Shown: one piece after another, positions 26,970 through 35,713 of the stretch | Layout of the letters: each line of letters begins with the position of its first letter | How positions within the stretch are numbered: the first letter of the stretch is position 1 | From: Frigidibacter sp. RF13 | GTDB taxonomy: Bacteria; Pseudomonadota; Alphaproteobacteria; Rhodobacterales; Rhodobacteraceae | Length of the DNA stretch: 64,000 bases | Direction of reading: 5' to 3' | Assembly: GCF_026626305.1 (NCBI RefSeq) | Contig: NZ_JAPNUE010000002.1 | Coordinates: 124,001 to 188,000 of the forward strand | Translations under genes and position numbers: made by a program | Notes under the pieces: model-generated | Seen by the model: the letters and a program-made list of their open reading frames with translations, nothing else | Database searches by the model: none | What the model was told of the DNA's origin: nothing

Positions 26970-28946
26970 TTAGCCAGCCGGGTTCAGCACCGTGCACTCT
27001 GTCCCGCGCGCGCTGAGGCGGCGGCAGGCGAGTTCGGCATCTTCCTGGGTCATGCCGACGAAATTGGCATCGAACGCGCCCTTGCGGCTTGAGACCTTGC
27101 GCAAAGCCTCGTCGAGCGTTGCCATCTCGACAAGCGCGGTGCGCAGAAGCTCGCGTTCGGCATTGTAGCGGGACGAGAAGCTGCCGACATTGATCCCCCA
27201 TTCGCGGCCGTCGGAGGTGGATACGCGGGTGACGATTTCCAAATCGGGATTCTTCGGTTCGACCGGCATTTCGACCGAGGCGTCGGCGCTGGCGAGGATC
27301 ACCTCGGCCGCCGCATCAGATGTTGCGTCAGATGCCGCCGCTGGTGCAGGCGGCATCAAAAGAACCGCCTCGCTCAGTTGATTGTCGTCGGGCGTGACAG
27401 GGGTCGTTGCAGGTTCGGTGGCCGCAGCCGCGACCTCAAGATCCTTCGGAATGTCGGCACTTTCCGGGTCGGCGATCACAGTCGCGGCGAACGCGGTCTC
27501 GGCACCCTCTTCGGTCGCTGGCGCGGCTTCTGCAACCGCCGTCGGCGCATCCGTAACGGCGGCGCCCGGGCGGGCGGGCGGAACGGGCGTCGTCTTCGGT
27601 GCGATCGCGGATGCGGTGGCGATGGCCGCGGTCGCGTCCTCCTCTGGGGCGGCCTCGGGAGCTGCCGCGATCGCCACTGCTCCCGGCGCCGCTTCGGTGG
27701 TCTCCGGCACGGGCGTCACGGTTTCGACCTGCTCCGCCATGGCGAGTGTTTCGGGCTGCGGCGTTGCAGTCTGCTCGAAGGCGGGCTCGGCATTCGCCTC
27801 GGCCAGCGCGGCGTCGATGGTTCCGGCGAGCGAGGCCATCAGCTCGTCCGTCGCGTCGGCCATCTCGGCGGCTTCGGCGGTGATGTCAGCATCCGGCGCC
27901 ACCACGGCCGCGGCGATCGCGACCGGTGCGGCCAGTGGTCTGGCGCGCGGGCGTGGGCTTTCGGTGACCGCAAGTTTCAAACGGATGATCTTGCCTGCCG
28001 CAGGCACCGACGGATCGACATTGGCGGCGATAGTCTCCGCCATCAGATCCTCTTCGGGCTCGCTGACATCTCCGTTATAGGCGATGGCCGGCGGGGGCGA
28101 GATCTTGGCCTTGTTCGGCGCCTTTCCGAAGCCGAGGTCCAGAAGTTCGGCCACGCGCGCATTGCGGTTCGCGGTCGATTTGCCGCCGAAGACGGTGGCG
28201 ATGATGCGTTTGTTGCCGCGCTGGGCCGAGGCCACGAGGTTGAAGCCCGCAGGTGAGGTATAGCCGGTCTTGATCCCGTCCGCGCCTTCGTAGCTGTCAA
28301 GGAAGCGGCGGTTGGTCGAGGCGACCTGCGCCATGCCCGCATCCGCCGTGCGGCGCGAAAAGAGGCCGTAATATTGCGGATAATCGTAGAAAAGCCGCCG
28401 CCCGAGGATGGTCATGTCATGCGCGGTCGAGAGGTGCCCCTGCGCGGTCAGGCCATTGGCGTTCTTGAAGGTGGTCTTCGACATGCCCATGGCGTTGGCC
28501 GTGCGGGTCATGCGCTTGGCGAAGGCGCTTTCTGTGCCCTCGATCGCCTCGCCGATTGCCGTCGCGGCATCGTTCGCCGATTTGATCGCGGCTGCCCGGA
28601 TCAGATAGCGCAGCGCGATCCGCTGGCCCGCCTTCAGCCCGAGCCGCGACGGCGGTTGAGAAGCGGCGTGTTTTGATATGGTCACCATCGTGTCGAGGGA
28701 AATTTCCCCATGCTCGATCGCTTCGAACGCGATGTAGAGCGTCATCATCTTGGTCAGAGAGGCCGGGTGCAGGCGCGTGTCGGCATTGTCCTGATGAAGG
28801 ACCTCGCCGGTGCGCGCGTCGATCACATAGTCCGCGTAGGGCGCGGCCCAAGCGCCCGATGCCAGAAGAACAAGCGCGAGCGCCTGAAGGGTTAGGGTGC
28901 ACATGTGCGAAATGCACCGCCAAACGGTGGGTATGATGCCTGTCAC
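26970..28946 (-). CDS. D-alanyl-D-alanine carboxypeptidase with C-terminal SPOR domain
   Basis: The protein trims pentapeptide side chains of peptidoglycan in the periplasm. A signal-like segment is followed by the penicillin-binding motifs S-L-T-K (Ser63), S-A-N near 122 and K-T-G near 226, the PBP5/DacA arrangement. A long alanine-, proline- and glutamate-rich stretch (about 330-560) leads to a C-terminal SPOR domain (about 580-658, WGINVGSFSSRYNAERELL), which binds denuded septal glycan. The start could be GTG at 28946 or ATG at 28904; I chose the former because it gives a positively charged signal region. It is divergent from nothing close. Confidence 0.88.
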   Translation of the reverse strand: MTGIIPTVWRCISHMCTLTLQALALVLLASGAWAAPYADYVIDARTGEVLHQDNADTRLHPASLTKMMTLYIAFEAIEHGEISLDTMVTISKHAASQPPSRLGLKAGQRIALRYLIRAAAIKSANDAATAIGEAIEGTESAFAKRMTRTANAMGMSKTTFKNANGLTAQGHLSTAHDMTILGRRLFYDYPQYYGLFSRRTADAGMAQVASTNRRFLDSYEGADGIKTGYTSPAGFNLVASAQRGNKRIIATVFGGKSTANRNARVAELLDLGFGKAPNKAKISPPPAIAYNGDVSEPEEDLMAETIAANVDPSVPAAGKIIRLKLAVTESPRPRARPLAAPVAIAAAVVAPDADITAEAAEMADATDELMASLAGTIDAALAEANAEPAFEQTATPQPETLAMAEQVETVTPVPETTEAAPGAVAIAAAPEAAPEEDATAAIATASAIAPKTTPVPPARPGAAVTDAPTAVAEAAPATEEGAETAFAATVIADPESADIPKDLEVAAAATEPATTPVTPDDNQLSEAVLLMPPAPAAASDATSDAAAEVILASADASVEMPVEPKNPDLEIVTRVSTSDGREWGINVGSFSSRYNAERELLRTALVEMATLDEALRKVSSRKGAFDANFVGMTQEDAELACRRLSARGTECTVLNPAG

Positions 28947-29143
28947 TGCCTACTGCCTCGTCCCGGTCTTTGCCGGGTTCTTTGTGATTTGCCTGTGACG
29001 ATAGCACAGGGTCCAAAAGCCGAAAACACCTTTTTATTCAAAGGCTTTTCCGTTGTCTTGTGTGCAACGGTGTCCGCCGGATTTCGGCGGCCGTCCCATA
29101 TCTGGTGGCCAGTCCGCGCCGAAACACAACATATCAGGTAGTT

Positions 29144-29845
29144 TCAGCCCTCGATTGCAGCGATCAGTGAAGGCAGATCGCCGATCCCGGCGAGGCTGCG
29201 GAAGCGTGGCTCGTCTTCGGGCGGATGGTCGTGTTCCAGCGCCCAGGTCAGCTCGTGCGGCACATGCACGCCCCACCCGCCAGCCGCGATCATCGGCAGC
29301 ACGTCCGATTTCAGCGAATTGCCCGCCATCAGCGCCTGTTCGGCCCCGGCGCCGTGGCGCGCGAATATCTGCCCATAGGTTCGCGCGGTCTTGTCCGACA
29401 CGATCTCGACTGCATCGAACAGGTCCCCGAGACCCGATTGCGCCAGCTTGCGTTCCTGATCGAGAAGGTCGCCCTTGGTGATCAGGATCAGCGGATGGCT
29501 GTCGGCCAGCGCCTCGACCGCTGCCCGCGCACCGGGCAGAAGCTCGATCGGGTGCGCAAGCATTTCCTGCCCCGCTGCGATCAGTTCAGCGATTACCCGG
29601 GCAGGCACACGTTCCTCGGTGACCTCGATCGCGGTTTCGATCATGGAAAGGACGAAACCCTTGATACCAAAACCATAATGTCCAAGATTGCGCCGTTCTG
29701 CGGCCAGAAGCCGGGCTTGCAGATGGCCCGCGTCGGTGTAGTCCGTCAGAAGACCTGCGAACCTTTCCTGCGTCATGCGGAAGAAGCGCTCGTTGTGCCA
29801 GAGCGTGTCGTCGGCGTCGAAACCGATGGCGGCGAGCCGCGGCAT
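29144..29845 (-). CDS. HAD-family hydrolase
   Basis: Motif I is present as G-F-D-A-D-D-T-L-W (two catalytic Asp). Motif II is L-I-T-K-G, motif III is the Lys in V-S-D-K-T, and motif IV is the M-x-G-N-S-x-x-S-D pair. The 233-residue protein has the alpha-helical cap domain of the phosphoglycolate phosphatase-like subgroup. The substrate cannot be told from sequence. The gene is divergent from clpS. The 197-base gap between it and the carboxypeptidase holds an AAAAGCC/GGCTTTT hairpin but nothing coding. Confidence 0.85.
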   Translation of the reverse strand: MPRLAAIGFDADDTLWHNERFFRMTQERFAGLLTDYTDAGHLQARLLAAERRNLGHYGFGIKGFVLSMIETAIEVTEERVPARVIAELIAAGQEMLAHPIELLPGARAAVEALADSHPLILITKGDLLDQERKLAQSGLGDLFDAVEIVSDKTARTYGQIFARHGAGAEQALMAGNSLKSDVLPMIAAGGWGVHVPHELTWALEHDHPPEDEPRFRSLAGIGDLPSLIAAIEG

Positions 29846-29961
29846 TATCTCTCCTCAAGGTGACAAACGGACAAGTTGCGGAAAGGCAACCCTTTCGTCA
29901 TCTTCGCATTCGACTATAGTATTCGCCCTGACGCCTGCCGATTCCAAGGAGCATTTCGCCC

Positions 29962-30303
29962 GTGTCCCGCCTGCCCGACATGATGACCGACCCGCGGGAC
30001 GGAACCGAGGGCGATGCCTCTGTCGCGACGAAGACCAAGCCCAAGACCCAGCGCCCGCCGCTTTACAAGGTCATGCTGCTGAACGACGATTACACGCCGA
30101 TGGAATTTGTCGTCCATATCCTGGAACGGTTCTTCGGCCTCAATCACGCCCAGGCGTTCGAAATCATGCTGACCGTCCACAAGAAGGGTTTGGCGGTCGT
30201 CGGCGTCTTTTCGTTCGAGATTGCCGAAACCAAGGTGGCGCAGGTGATGGATTTCTCGCGCCGCCATCAGCACCCGCTGCAATGCACGATGGAAAAGGAA
30301 TAG
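29962..30303 (+). CDS. clpS: ATP-dependent Clp protease adaptor ClpS
   Basis: ClpS hands N-degron substrates to ClpAP. The conserved core [19 protein letters not shown], the R-F-F-G-L segment and the K-G-x-A-V-x-G-V-x-x-F-E-x-A-E turn are all present. The start is a GTG at 29962 with AAGGAG ten bases upstream; ATG at 29980 is the alternative. The length is 113 residues. clpA is not in the window, so this is a detached clpS. Confidence 0.94.
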   Translation: MSRLPDMMTDPRDGTEGDASVATKTKPKTQRPPLYKVMLLNDDYTPMEFVVHILERFFGLNHAQAFEIMLTVHKKGLAVVGVFSFEIAETKVAQVMDFSRRHQHPLQCTMEKE

Positions 30304-30312
30304 GCGCGGGCC

Positions 30313-31308
30313 ATGGGAACCTCGCGCCTTGAGGATGCGCTCGCCGAGGCGGGCGGCTGGCCCGCTTCGGGCCGCATTCTGGTGCTGCGCCCGACGCTTG
30401 CCAGCGATCTGGGCTGCGTGCCGCGTGATCGGGCGTTGATCGTCACAGGCTTCCGCCCCGACTTTGATAGCTTCCGCGAACGCGGCTGGGCGGTGGCCGA
30501 GGCGCCGGAGGGCGCTTTTTCTGGGGCGCTGATCTTTTTGCCGCGTGCCCGGGCACTGGCGCGCGCGCTGGTTCATCAGTCGGCTGGGCTATTGCCCGAG
30601 GGTGCGCCGATCTGGATCGACGGACAGAAGCACGACGGGATCGAATCCGCGCTGAAAGACATCCGTTCGCGCCAACCGCTCCTGGCGCAGGCCTCCAAGG
30701 CGCATGGCCGGGCCTTCGGTTTCGCCAACCCCGGCGCTGCCGTTTTCGATGGGTGGCAGGGGCAGGCGCAAGAGGCGGCCCCCGGGTTCATCACCCGACC
30801 CGGCGTCTTCTCCGCAGACGGGATAGACCCGGGCTCCGCCCTTCTCGCCCGCCATCTGCCCGCCGACTTGCGGGGCAAGGGGGCGGACCTTGGCGCGGGC
30901 TGGGGCTGGCTCGCGGCGCAGGTTCTGGCAAGGCCCGGCGTCAAGACCCTGCATCTGGTCGAGGCTGAGGCCGAGGCGCTGGCCTCTGCCCGCGACAATG
31001 TCACCGACGCGCGCGCCGCGTTTCACTGGGCCGATGCCACCCGCTTCCGCCCGCCCGCGCTTCTGGATTTCGTGGTGACGAATCCGCCCTTCCATGTCTC
31101 GCGCGCCGCCGATCCGGGGCTGGGTGCGGCCTTCATCGAAGCCGCGCGCACCATGCTCGCCCCCTCCGGCCAGCTCTGGCTCGTCGCCAACCGGACCCTT
31201 CCCTACGAAGAGGCGATGGCGCAAGCGTTCCTTGAGGTGCGCCAGGTCGCAAGTGAAGGCGGGTTCAAGGTGTTGATGGGTGCGAAGCCGCGCTTCAAGA
31301 GGCGCTGA
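30313..31308 (+). CDS. RsmC-like rRNA guanine-N2 methyltransferase
   Basis: The C-terminal half is a class I SAM methyltransferase: G-A-D-L-G-A-G-W-G-W is motif I at about 196, and N-P-P-F-H at about 257 is the N2-guanine/N6-adenine-type catalytic motif. The N-terminal half is the degenerate duplicated domain seen in RsmC, which methylates G1207 of 16S rRNA. The length of 331 residues agrees. It starts nine bases after clpS. Whether it acts as RsmC proper or a related RlmG-type enzyme is not certain. Confidence 0.82.
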   Translation: MGTSRLEDALAEAGGWPASGRILVLRPTLASDLGCVPRDRALIVTGFRPDFDSFRERGWAVAEAPEGAFSGALIFLPRARALARALVHQSAGLLPEGAPIWIDGQKHDGIESALKDIRSRQPLLAQASKAHGRAFGFANPGAAVFDGWQGQAQEAAPGFITRPGVFSADGIDPGSALLARHLPADLRGKGADLGAGWGWLAAQVLARPGVKTLHLVEAEAEALASARDNVTDARAAFHWADATRFRPPALLDFVVTNPPFHVSRAADPGLGAAFIEAARTMLAPSGQLWLVANRTLPYEEAMAQAFLEVRQVASEGGFKVLMGAKPRFKRR

Positions 31309-31314
31309 GCCAGA

Positions 31315-33465
31315 TCAATCGTCCACTGTCAGGAAGGGCACACCTTCCGCGACGTGGCCGATGATTGCGGCCTCCTCTCCCGCCGCGCGCAACGCCGCCA
31401 CGAGCCCTTCGGCCACATCCGCCGGAACCGTCGCAAGCAACCCGCCCGCCGTCTGGGGATCGAACAGCAGTTCGGCCTTCGGCCCGTCGCTGTAGAACAT
31501 CCGCGCCCGGACCGCGAGGTTCGCGGGCAATAGGCTCGACCCATGTCCGGCGCCGGCCAGTTCGACCGCACCGGGCAGGGTGGGAATGTCCGAGAGCCGG
31601 AGGGTCGCCGCCACGCCCGAGGCATCGAGGATCGACAGAAGGTGCCCGGCAAGTCCGAATCCGGTGACATCGGTCATCGCCGTGGCATGGGGCGCGAGAA
31701 GCCGTGCCGCCCTTCCCTGCGGGCGCTGCATGTGGGTCAGTGCCCCCGCCACCACCCGCCCCGGCGCCGCGCCCAGCATTTCGGCTGCCATGATCACGCC
31801 GGTGCCGATGGGTTTCGTCAGCAGAATAGCCTGGCCTGGCCGCGCGCCTGCATGCGTCACGGAGCGTGGCGCGAGGCCGGTGACGGTGAAACCGATCGTC
31901 AGTTCGGCGCCAAGTGTCGTATGGCCGCCGACGATATCGGCGCCTTCGGGCGCGAAGATAGTTAGCGCGCCCTCCATGATCTCGCGCAGCCATTCGGCCT
32001 GCAGGCCCTCGCCCATGGGCGGCAGGATGATCTGGGCGAGCACGGCCTGAGGCGTCGCCCCCATCGACCAGACATCGCCTAGCGCATGCACCGCGGCGAT
32101 GCGCGCCATCACGTAAGGATCGAAGGTGAAGGCACGCAGATGGTCGGTGGTAATGACCTGATGCTCTCCGCCGATGATCAGCACCGCCGCGTCGTCGCCC
32201 GCCCCGGTCGCCACATCGGCCCGTTGCGGCGCGGGCAACCGCGCCAAAGCCCGGTCGAGCGCCCCGCGCCCCGCCTTTGCCCCGCAACCGCCACAGAGCG
32301 GACGGTCGGACGGTGTCCCTGCCGGTCCTTGCGCCGCCATGGTCGGCAGGTCATGGAACTTCGCCATGAACTTGCGGTCGATCCGGTCCTTCCAGCGCCA
32401 TAGCAGCCCGCCGTCAAGCCTCAGCCCCCATTTGTCCGCGACCGCGCCCTTATGGCCGGTCGAGACGAGCTTCAGATAATCGCTCTGCGGCTGGTAGTGC
32501 ACCTGCGCCCTGTCACCGGTCGCAAGCGCCCTGAGATTGGCCAGCAGAACCGGCGCCTCGCGCACCGCGAAGACCCCGGCCTTGGGACGCGGCGCGTGGG
32601 TCAAATGGGCGATATCGCCCACCGCGAAGATGTGCGGATCGCTGTTGCTTTGCAGCGTCGGCCCGACCCGTACGAAGCCACCTTCCAGCGCCAGCCCGGT
32701 CCCCTGAAGCCAACCGCCCGCCCGCGCCGCCGCCGTGCCGATGATGAAGCTGGCGGGAACTGTCTCGCTCCCCTCAAGCACCACCCCGTCCGCCGTGCAG
32801 GCAATCGCCGCACGCCCGGCGTGGAGGACTACGCCCGACCGCTGCAGATGCGCCATCAGCGCCGCCCGAGCGCCGCGTCCCACGGCGGCAAGCGGCTCCG
32901 CCGCCTCAATCAGCGCCACGCGCGCGCTCAGTCCCAACCGGTGCCGCACGGCAAGCGCCAGCTCGACCCCGGCAAGACCCGCGCCGATCACCGCGACCTC
33001 GGGCGCCACCGCGCCCGAAGTCACGCCGGACACGAACGCCTCCCAACGGTCGGCAAAAAGCGCGAGCGGCTTCGCCGGGACCGCTAAGTCCCGAAAGCCC
33101 GGCAGGCCTGGCATGTCAGATGTCACGCCGACGTCGATGGACAAATGGTCATAGGCGATGTCGGCATGCCCCTCGACTTGCACGCGCCGCTTCGCCCGGT
33201 CGATCCCGGTCGCGCGACCCAGAACCAGCCGGGCACCCGCAAACCGCGCGAGCTTCACCAGATCGATCTCCAGCGCAGCGCGCGGATAATGCCCGGCGAT
33301 ATGACCCGGCAGCATGCCGGAATAGGCGGCCGCAGGGGCCGGGTCGATAAGCGTCAGCCGCACGCCGGGCAGGGGCGCCATCCCCCACATGCGCAGGACG
33401 AGCGCATGAGTATGGCCGCCCCCCACCAGGACAATTTCACGCGTGATCGGTTCAGGAAGCTTCAT
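31315..33465 (-). CDS. selD: NADH-dehydrogenase-like FAD domain fused to selenide, water dikinase (SelD)
   Basis: SelD makes selenophosphate from selenide and ATP. The first about 380 residues are a pyridine-nucleotide-disulfide oxidoreductase: the dinucleotide motif G-G-G-H-T-H is at 15-20, the second Rossmann motif is G-A-G-L-A-G-V-E, and F-A-V-G-D is the FAD end motif. Residues from about 390 are SelD, with the active-site C-G-G-C-G-A-K and the nucleotide motif T-G-A-G-D-D-A-A-V. The 716-residue fusion occurs in some bacteria and may supply selenide in situ. No selA, selB, selC or mnmH is in the window, so its selenium use cannot be told. Confidence 0.93.
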   Translation of the reverse strand: MKLPEPITREIVLVGGGHTHALVLRMWGMAPLPGVRLTLIDPAPAAAYSGMLPGHIAGHYPRAALEIDLVKLARFAGARLVLGRATGIDRAKRRVQVEGHADIAYDHLSIDVGVTSDMPGLPGFRDLAVPAKPLALFADRWEAFVSGVTSGAVAPEVAVIGAGLAGVELALAVRHRLGLSARVALIEAAEPLAAVGRGARAALMAHLQRSGVVLHAGRAAIACTADGVVLEGSETVPASFIIGTAAARAGGWLQGTGLALEGGFVRVGPTLQSNSDPHIFAVGDIAHLTHAPRPKAGVFAVREAPVLLANLRALATGDRAQVHYQPQSDYLKLVSTGHKGAVADKWGLRLDGGLLWRWKDRIDRKFMAKFHDLPTMAAQGPAGTPSDRPLCGGCGAKAGRGALDRALARLPAPQRADVATGAGDDAAVLIIGGEHQVITTDHLRAFTFDPYVMARIAAVHALGDVWSMGATPQAVLAQIILPPMGEGLQAEWLREIMEGALTIFAPEGADIVGGHTTLGAELTIGFTVTGLAPRSVTHAGARPGQAILLTKPIGTGVIMAAEMLGAAPGRVVAGALTHMQRPQGRAARLLAPHATAMTDVTGFGLAGHLLSILDASGVAATLRLSDIPTLPGAVELAGAGHGSSLLPANLAVRARMFYSDGPKAELLFDPQTAGGLLATVPADVAEGLVAALRAAGEEAAIIGHVAEGVPFLTVDD

Positions 33466-33534
33466 GAATGCCCTCGCTTCCCTCCTAGATCGAAATGGCT
33501 CACCACAAAAGAGCTGCCGTTTTGCCCTTTCATC

Positions 33535-34355
33535 GGATATGTCGCAAACTTCTGCGTTGATCGGCAGAAGCCTCTGAGTTTCTTCCGTTAGGCTGCCAGA
33601 GCGGCGAACTGGGCAAATGGGCGGAGTCTGGGCGCCATCTGGCCCTTGCGGATCATGTTCGCCACCTCGATGCCCTCGAGCCTTGCCGACGCGGAGGCCA
33701 AGAACTTGAAGCCCAGCATCGGTCGAGTGCGCTTCTTGATGATGCGGTGATCCTGCTCGACAATGTTGTTAAGGTATTTGATCCGGACCATCTCGATCGG
33801 GATCCGGCATCCAAAACTCCGCAGCATGCGGTTGACCGGGCTGATCCCGGCCGTGTTGGCTCTGCTGCGGTCGATGACGATCTTGCGGGGTAGTCCGTTC
33901 ACCTCAAGGGCGCGTGCGAAGAACTTGGTCGCAGCCGTCTTGTTGCGCCGCTTGGACAGCATCAAGTCGAGGGTTTTCCCAAGCTTATCGATCGCTCGGC
34001 AAAGATAGACCCACTCGCCCTTCACCTTGATGCAGGTCTCGTCCATACGCCAGGATCGATCCGCCGGGGCCTTTCGGCGCCGCGCCGTGCTTGCGATCAG
34101 CGGCGAGTACTTGGCCACCCAGCGGTTCAGCGTCGCATGGTCCACTCGCGCGCCCCGCTCTGCCAGGATCTCTTCAAGGTCGCGGTACGACACCGTGTAG
34201 CGGACGTAGAAGAACACCGCGAACAGGATCACATCCTTCGGAAACCGCGCGCCCTTGAACGAGATCATCGCCCCGCCTCCGCCCGGTGTTCCTGGAGGAC
34301 TGCAATGTCTGGTCAAGACCCGCTCGGGTCAACCGAAGACGTTCGAGACAGAGCC
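33535..34355. mobile_element. Probable IS6-family insertion sequence
   Basis: An IS6-type transposase gene fills most of this 821-base interval. The ends carry an imperfect inverted repeat: GGATATGTCGCAAAC at 33535-33549 and, on the other strand, GGCTCTGTCTCGAAC at 34355-34341 (11 of 15 match). The size fits IS6. I find no 8-bp target duplication in the flanking bases, so the exact ends are uncertain and the element may be old. Confidence 0.6.
33588..34268 (-). CDS. IS6-family transposase
   Basis: The product is 226 residues from the ATG at 34268, which matches the usual IS6 start MISFKGxxFPKDVIL. The catalytic triad is visible as Asp76 (RMDETCIKVKG), Asp133 (VIDRSRAN) and Glu171 (NNIVEQDHR). 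The N-terminal helix-turn-helix (DHATLNRWV) is present. The C-terminus ends in the FAALAA form common to the family. I see no frameshift or stop, so it may be active. An in-frame extension to 34316 has no homology and is left out. Confidence 0.93.
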   Translation of the reverse strand: MISFKGARFPKDVILFAVFFYVRYTVSYRDLEEILAERGARVDHATLNRWVAKYSPLIASTARRRKAPADRSWRMDETCIKVKGEWVYLCRAIDKLGKTLDLMLSKRRNKTAATKFFARALEVNGLPRKIVIDRSRANTAGISPVNRMLRSFGCRIPIEMVRIKYLNNIVEQDHRIIKKRTRPMLGFKFLASASARLEGIEVANMIRKGQMAPRLRPFAQFAALAA

Positions 34356-34387
34356 CCGACAGTATCGTCTATCTCGCCTCGGACCGG

Positions 34388-35713
34388 TCATCCTTCATGA
34401 CGGGCCATGCGCTGGTGATCGGCGGGGGCGAGAGCCTTTGATCCTGCACCTGCGGTCTTGAGGATCAGAGTGGCGGCAGTTTCGACTCCCGGCGCGGCCT
34501 TCATCTGGCGGGCGTTCGCCTTCAGCCGGGCGCGCATCGCGTCGTCGGACAGAAGCCCCCTTATCGCTGCGCTGAGCGAGGCCGCCGTCCAGTCGGCCCG
34601 GTTCAGGCGGCGCCCCGTGCCAGTTTCCTCGGCGCGGGTGGCATTGTCGTGGCCGTCCCAGCAGTAGGGCAGGATCAGCGAGGGGACGCCGTGGTAGAGC
34701 GCCTCGCAAAAACTGTTGTTGCCGCCGTGGTGGATGAAGAGGTCGGCCATGGCGACGACCGAGGGTTGGGGATACCAGCCTTCCAGATGCACATTGTCGG
34801 GCACCGACCGATAGGCTTCGCGCAGTGCGCCCGCGTTCACGAGGAAGCGGGCGGGGATAGTGGCGAAGGTGGCCATCATCCGCTCCATCAGGCCCATGTC
34901 GAGGGCGCCAAGGCTGCCGAAGCTTACATAGATCAACGGGCCTTCGTTTCGCGGGAAGTCCGGCAGTTCATAGGGGCCTTCGTGGCGCACGCAGCCTTCG
35001 AGGAAGGTGAACTGATCGGGGTCGAGGGGCGTTGCGCGATCGTGGCGCAGGACCGAGGGGGCCAGCAACAGGTTCAGGTCGGGCGAGGGTTCTAGGAATT
35101 GGCCGGGGGCGAGCGGTGCGAGGCCTGCCGACTGGCGGAACCGGTTGTAACGGTCCTGCGCCGGGGCGGTCGCCTTGAGGTAGCGTTGCAGGAAGGCCGC
35201 GCGGCCCGTGCGGTCGTCCGAGGCGAGGCCGGAGAGATACGGCGGCACGGTTTCGTCCGCAAGCTCGGTTTCCGCGCAGGAGATGATGCGGACCCAGGGG
35301 CAGGCGGCGCGGGCGATGGCCGGGAACATCACGACATTGTCGAGGACGATGAGGTCGGGCCGGAGGCGGGCGAGGAGGGCGGCGAGTGGCGCCTCGGCGG
35401 CGATGGCGGTGTCGACGATCGCCTCCCAAGTCGGGGCGACGTAGGTCTCGATCTGGTCGATGGGCGAGAGGTTGAAATGCGGCAGGTGGCGGCGGATGAA
35501 GGCCTGCCAGTAGTCGGCCGGTTGGGCGGGGCCTGTCGAGGGCAGGTGGTATTCCTGAAAGCCGTAGTCGGCGAAGATACCGGTGAAGCCCGGGTGGCAG
35601 ATGAAGACCGGCCGCGCGCCACGCGATTGCAGCTCGCGGGCAATGCCCACGCAATTGAGCGCCGCGCCGAAGCTTGCCTCGGGGAAGAAGGCGATCAGGG
35701 GCGCGTCAGGCAT
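34388..35713 (-). CDS. GT1-type glycosyltransferase (copy A)
   Basis: The protein has the two-domain GT-B layout of UDP-glycosyltransferases. The N-terminal domain opens with I-A-F-F-P-E-A-S-F-G. The C-terminal nucleotide-sugar site shows Y-V-S-F-G-S-L and the family signature H-H-G-G-N-N-S-F followed by P-Y-C-W-D-G-H-D-N-A. It probably transfers a sugar from a nucleotide donor to a small molecule; donor and acceptor are unknown. Its start at 35713 overlaps the GntR gene by eight bases, so both belong to one minus-strand unit. It is clearly paralogous to the glycosyltransferase at 40575 across the divergent operon. Confidence 0.85.
   Translation of the reverse strand: MPDAPLIAFFPEASFGAALNCVGIARELQSRGARPVFICHPGFTGIFADYGFQEYHLPSTGPAQPADYWQAFIRRHLPHFNLSPIDQIETYVAPTWEAIVDTAIAAEAPLAALLARLRPDLIVLDNVVMFPAIARAACPWVRIISCAETELADETVPPYLSGLASDDRTGRAAFLQRYLKATAPAQDRYNRFRQSAGLAPLAPGQFLEPSPDLNLLLAPSVLRHDRATPLDPDQFTFLEGCVRHEGPYELPDFPRNEGPLIYVSFGSLGALDMGLMERMMATFATIPARFLVNAGALREAYRSVPDNVHLEGWYPQPSVVAMADLFIHHGGNNSFCEALYHGVPSLILPYCWDGHDNATRAEETGTGRRLNRADWTAASLSAAIRGLLSDDAMRARLKANARQMKAAPGVETAATLILKTAGAGSKALAPADHQRMARHEG

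Noticed and set aside
33527..34363. 8-bp target duplication flanking the IS6 element
   Set aside because: CTTTCATC on the left and CCGACAGT on the right do not match.
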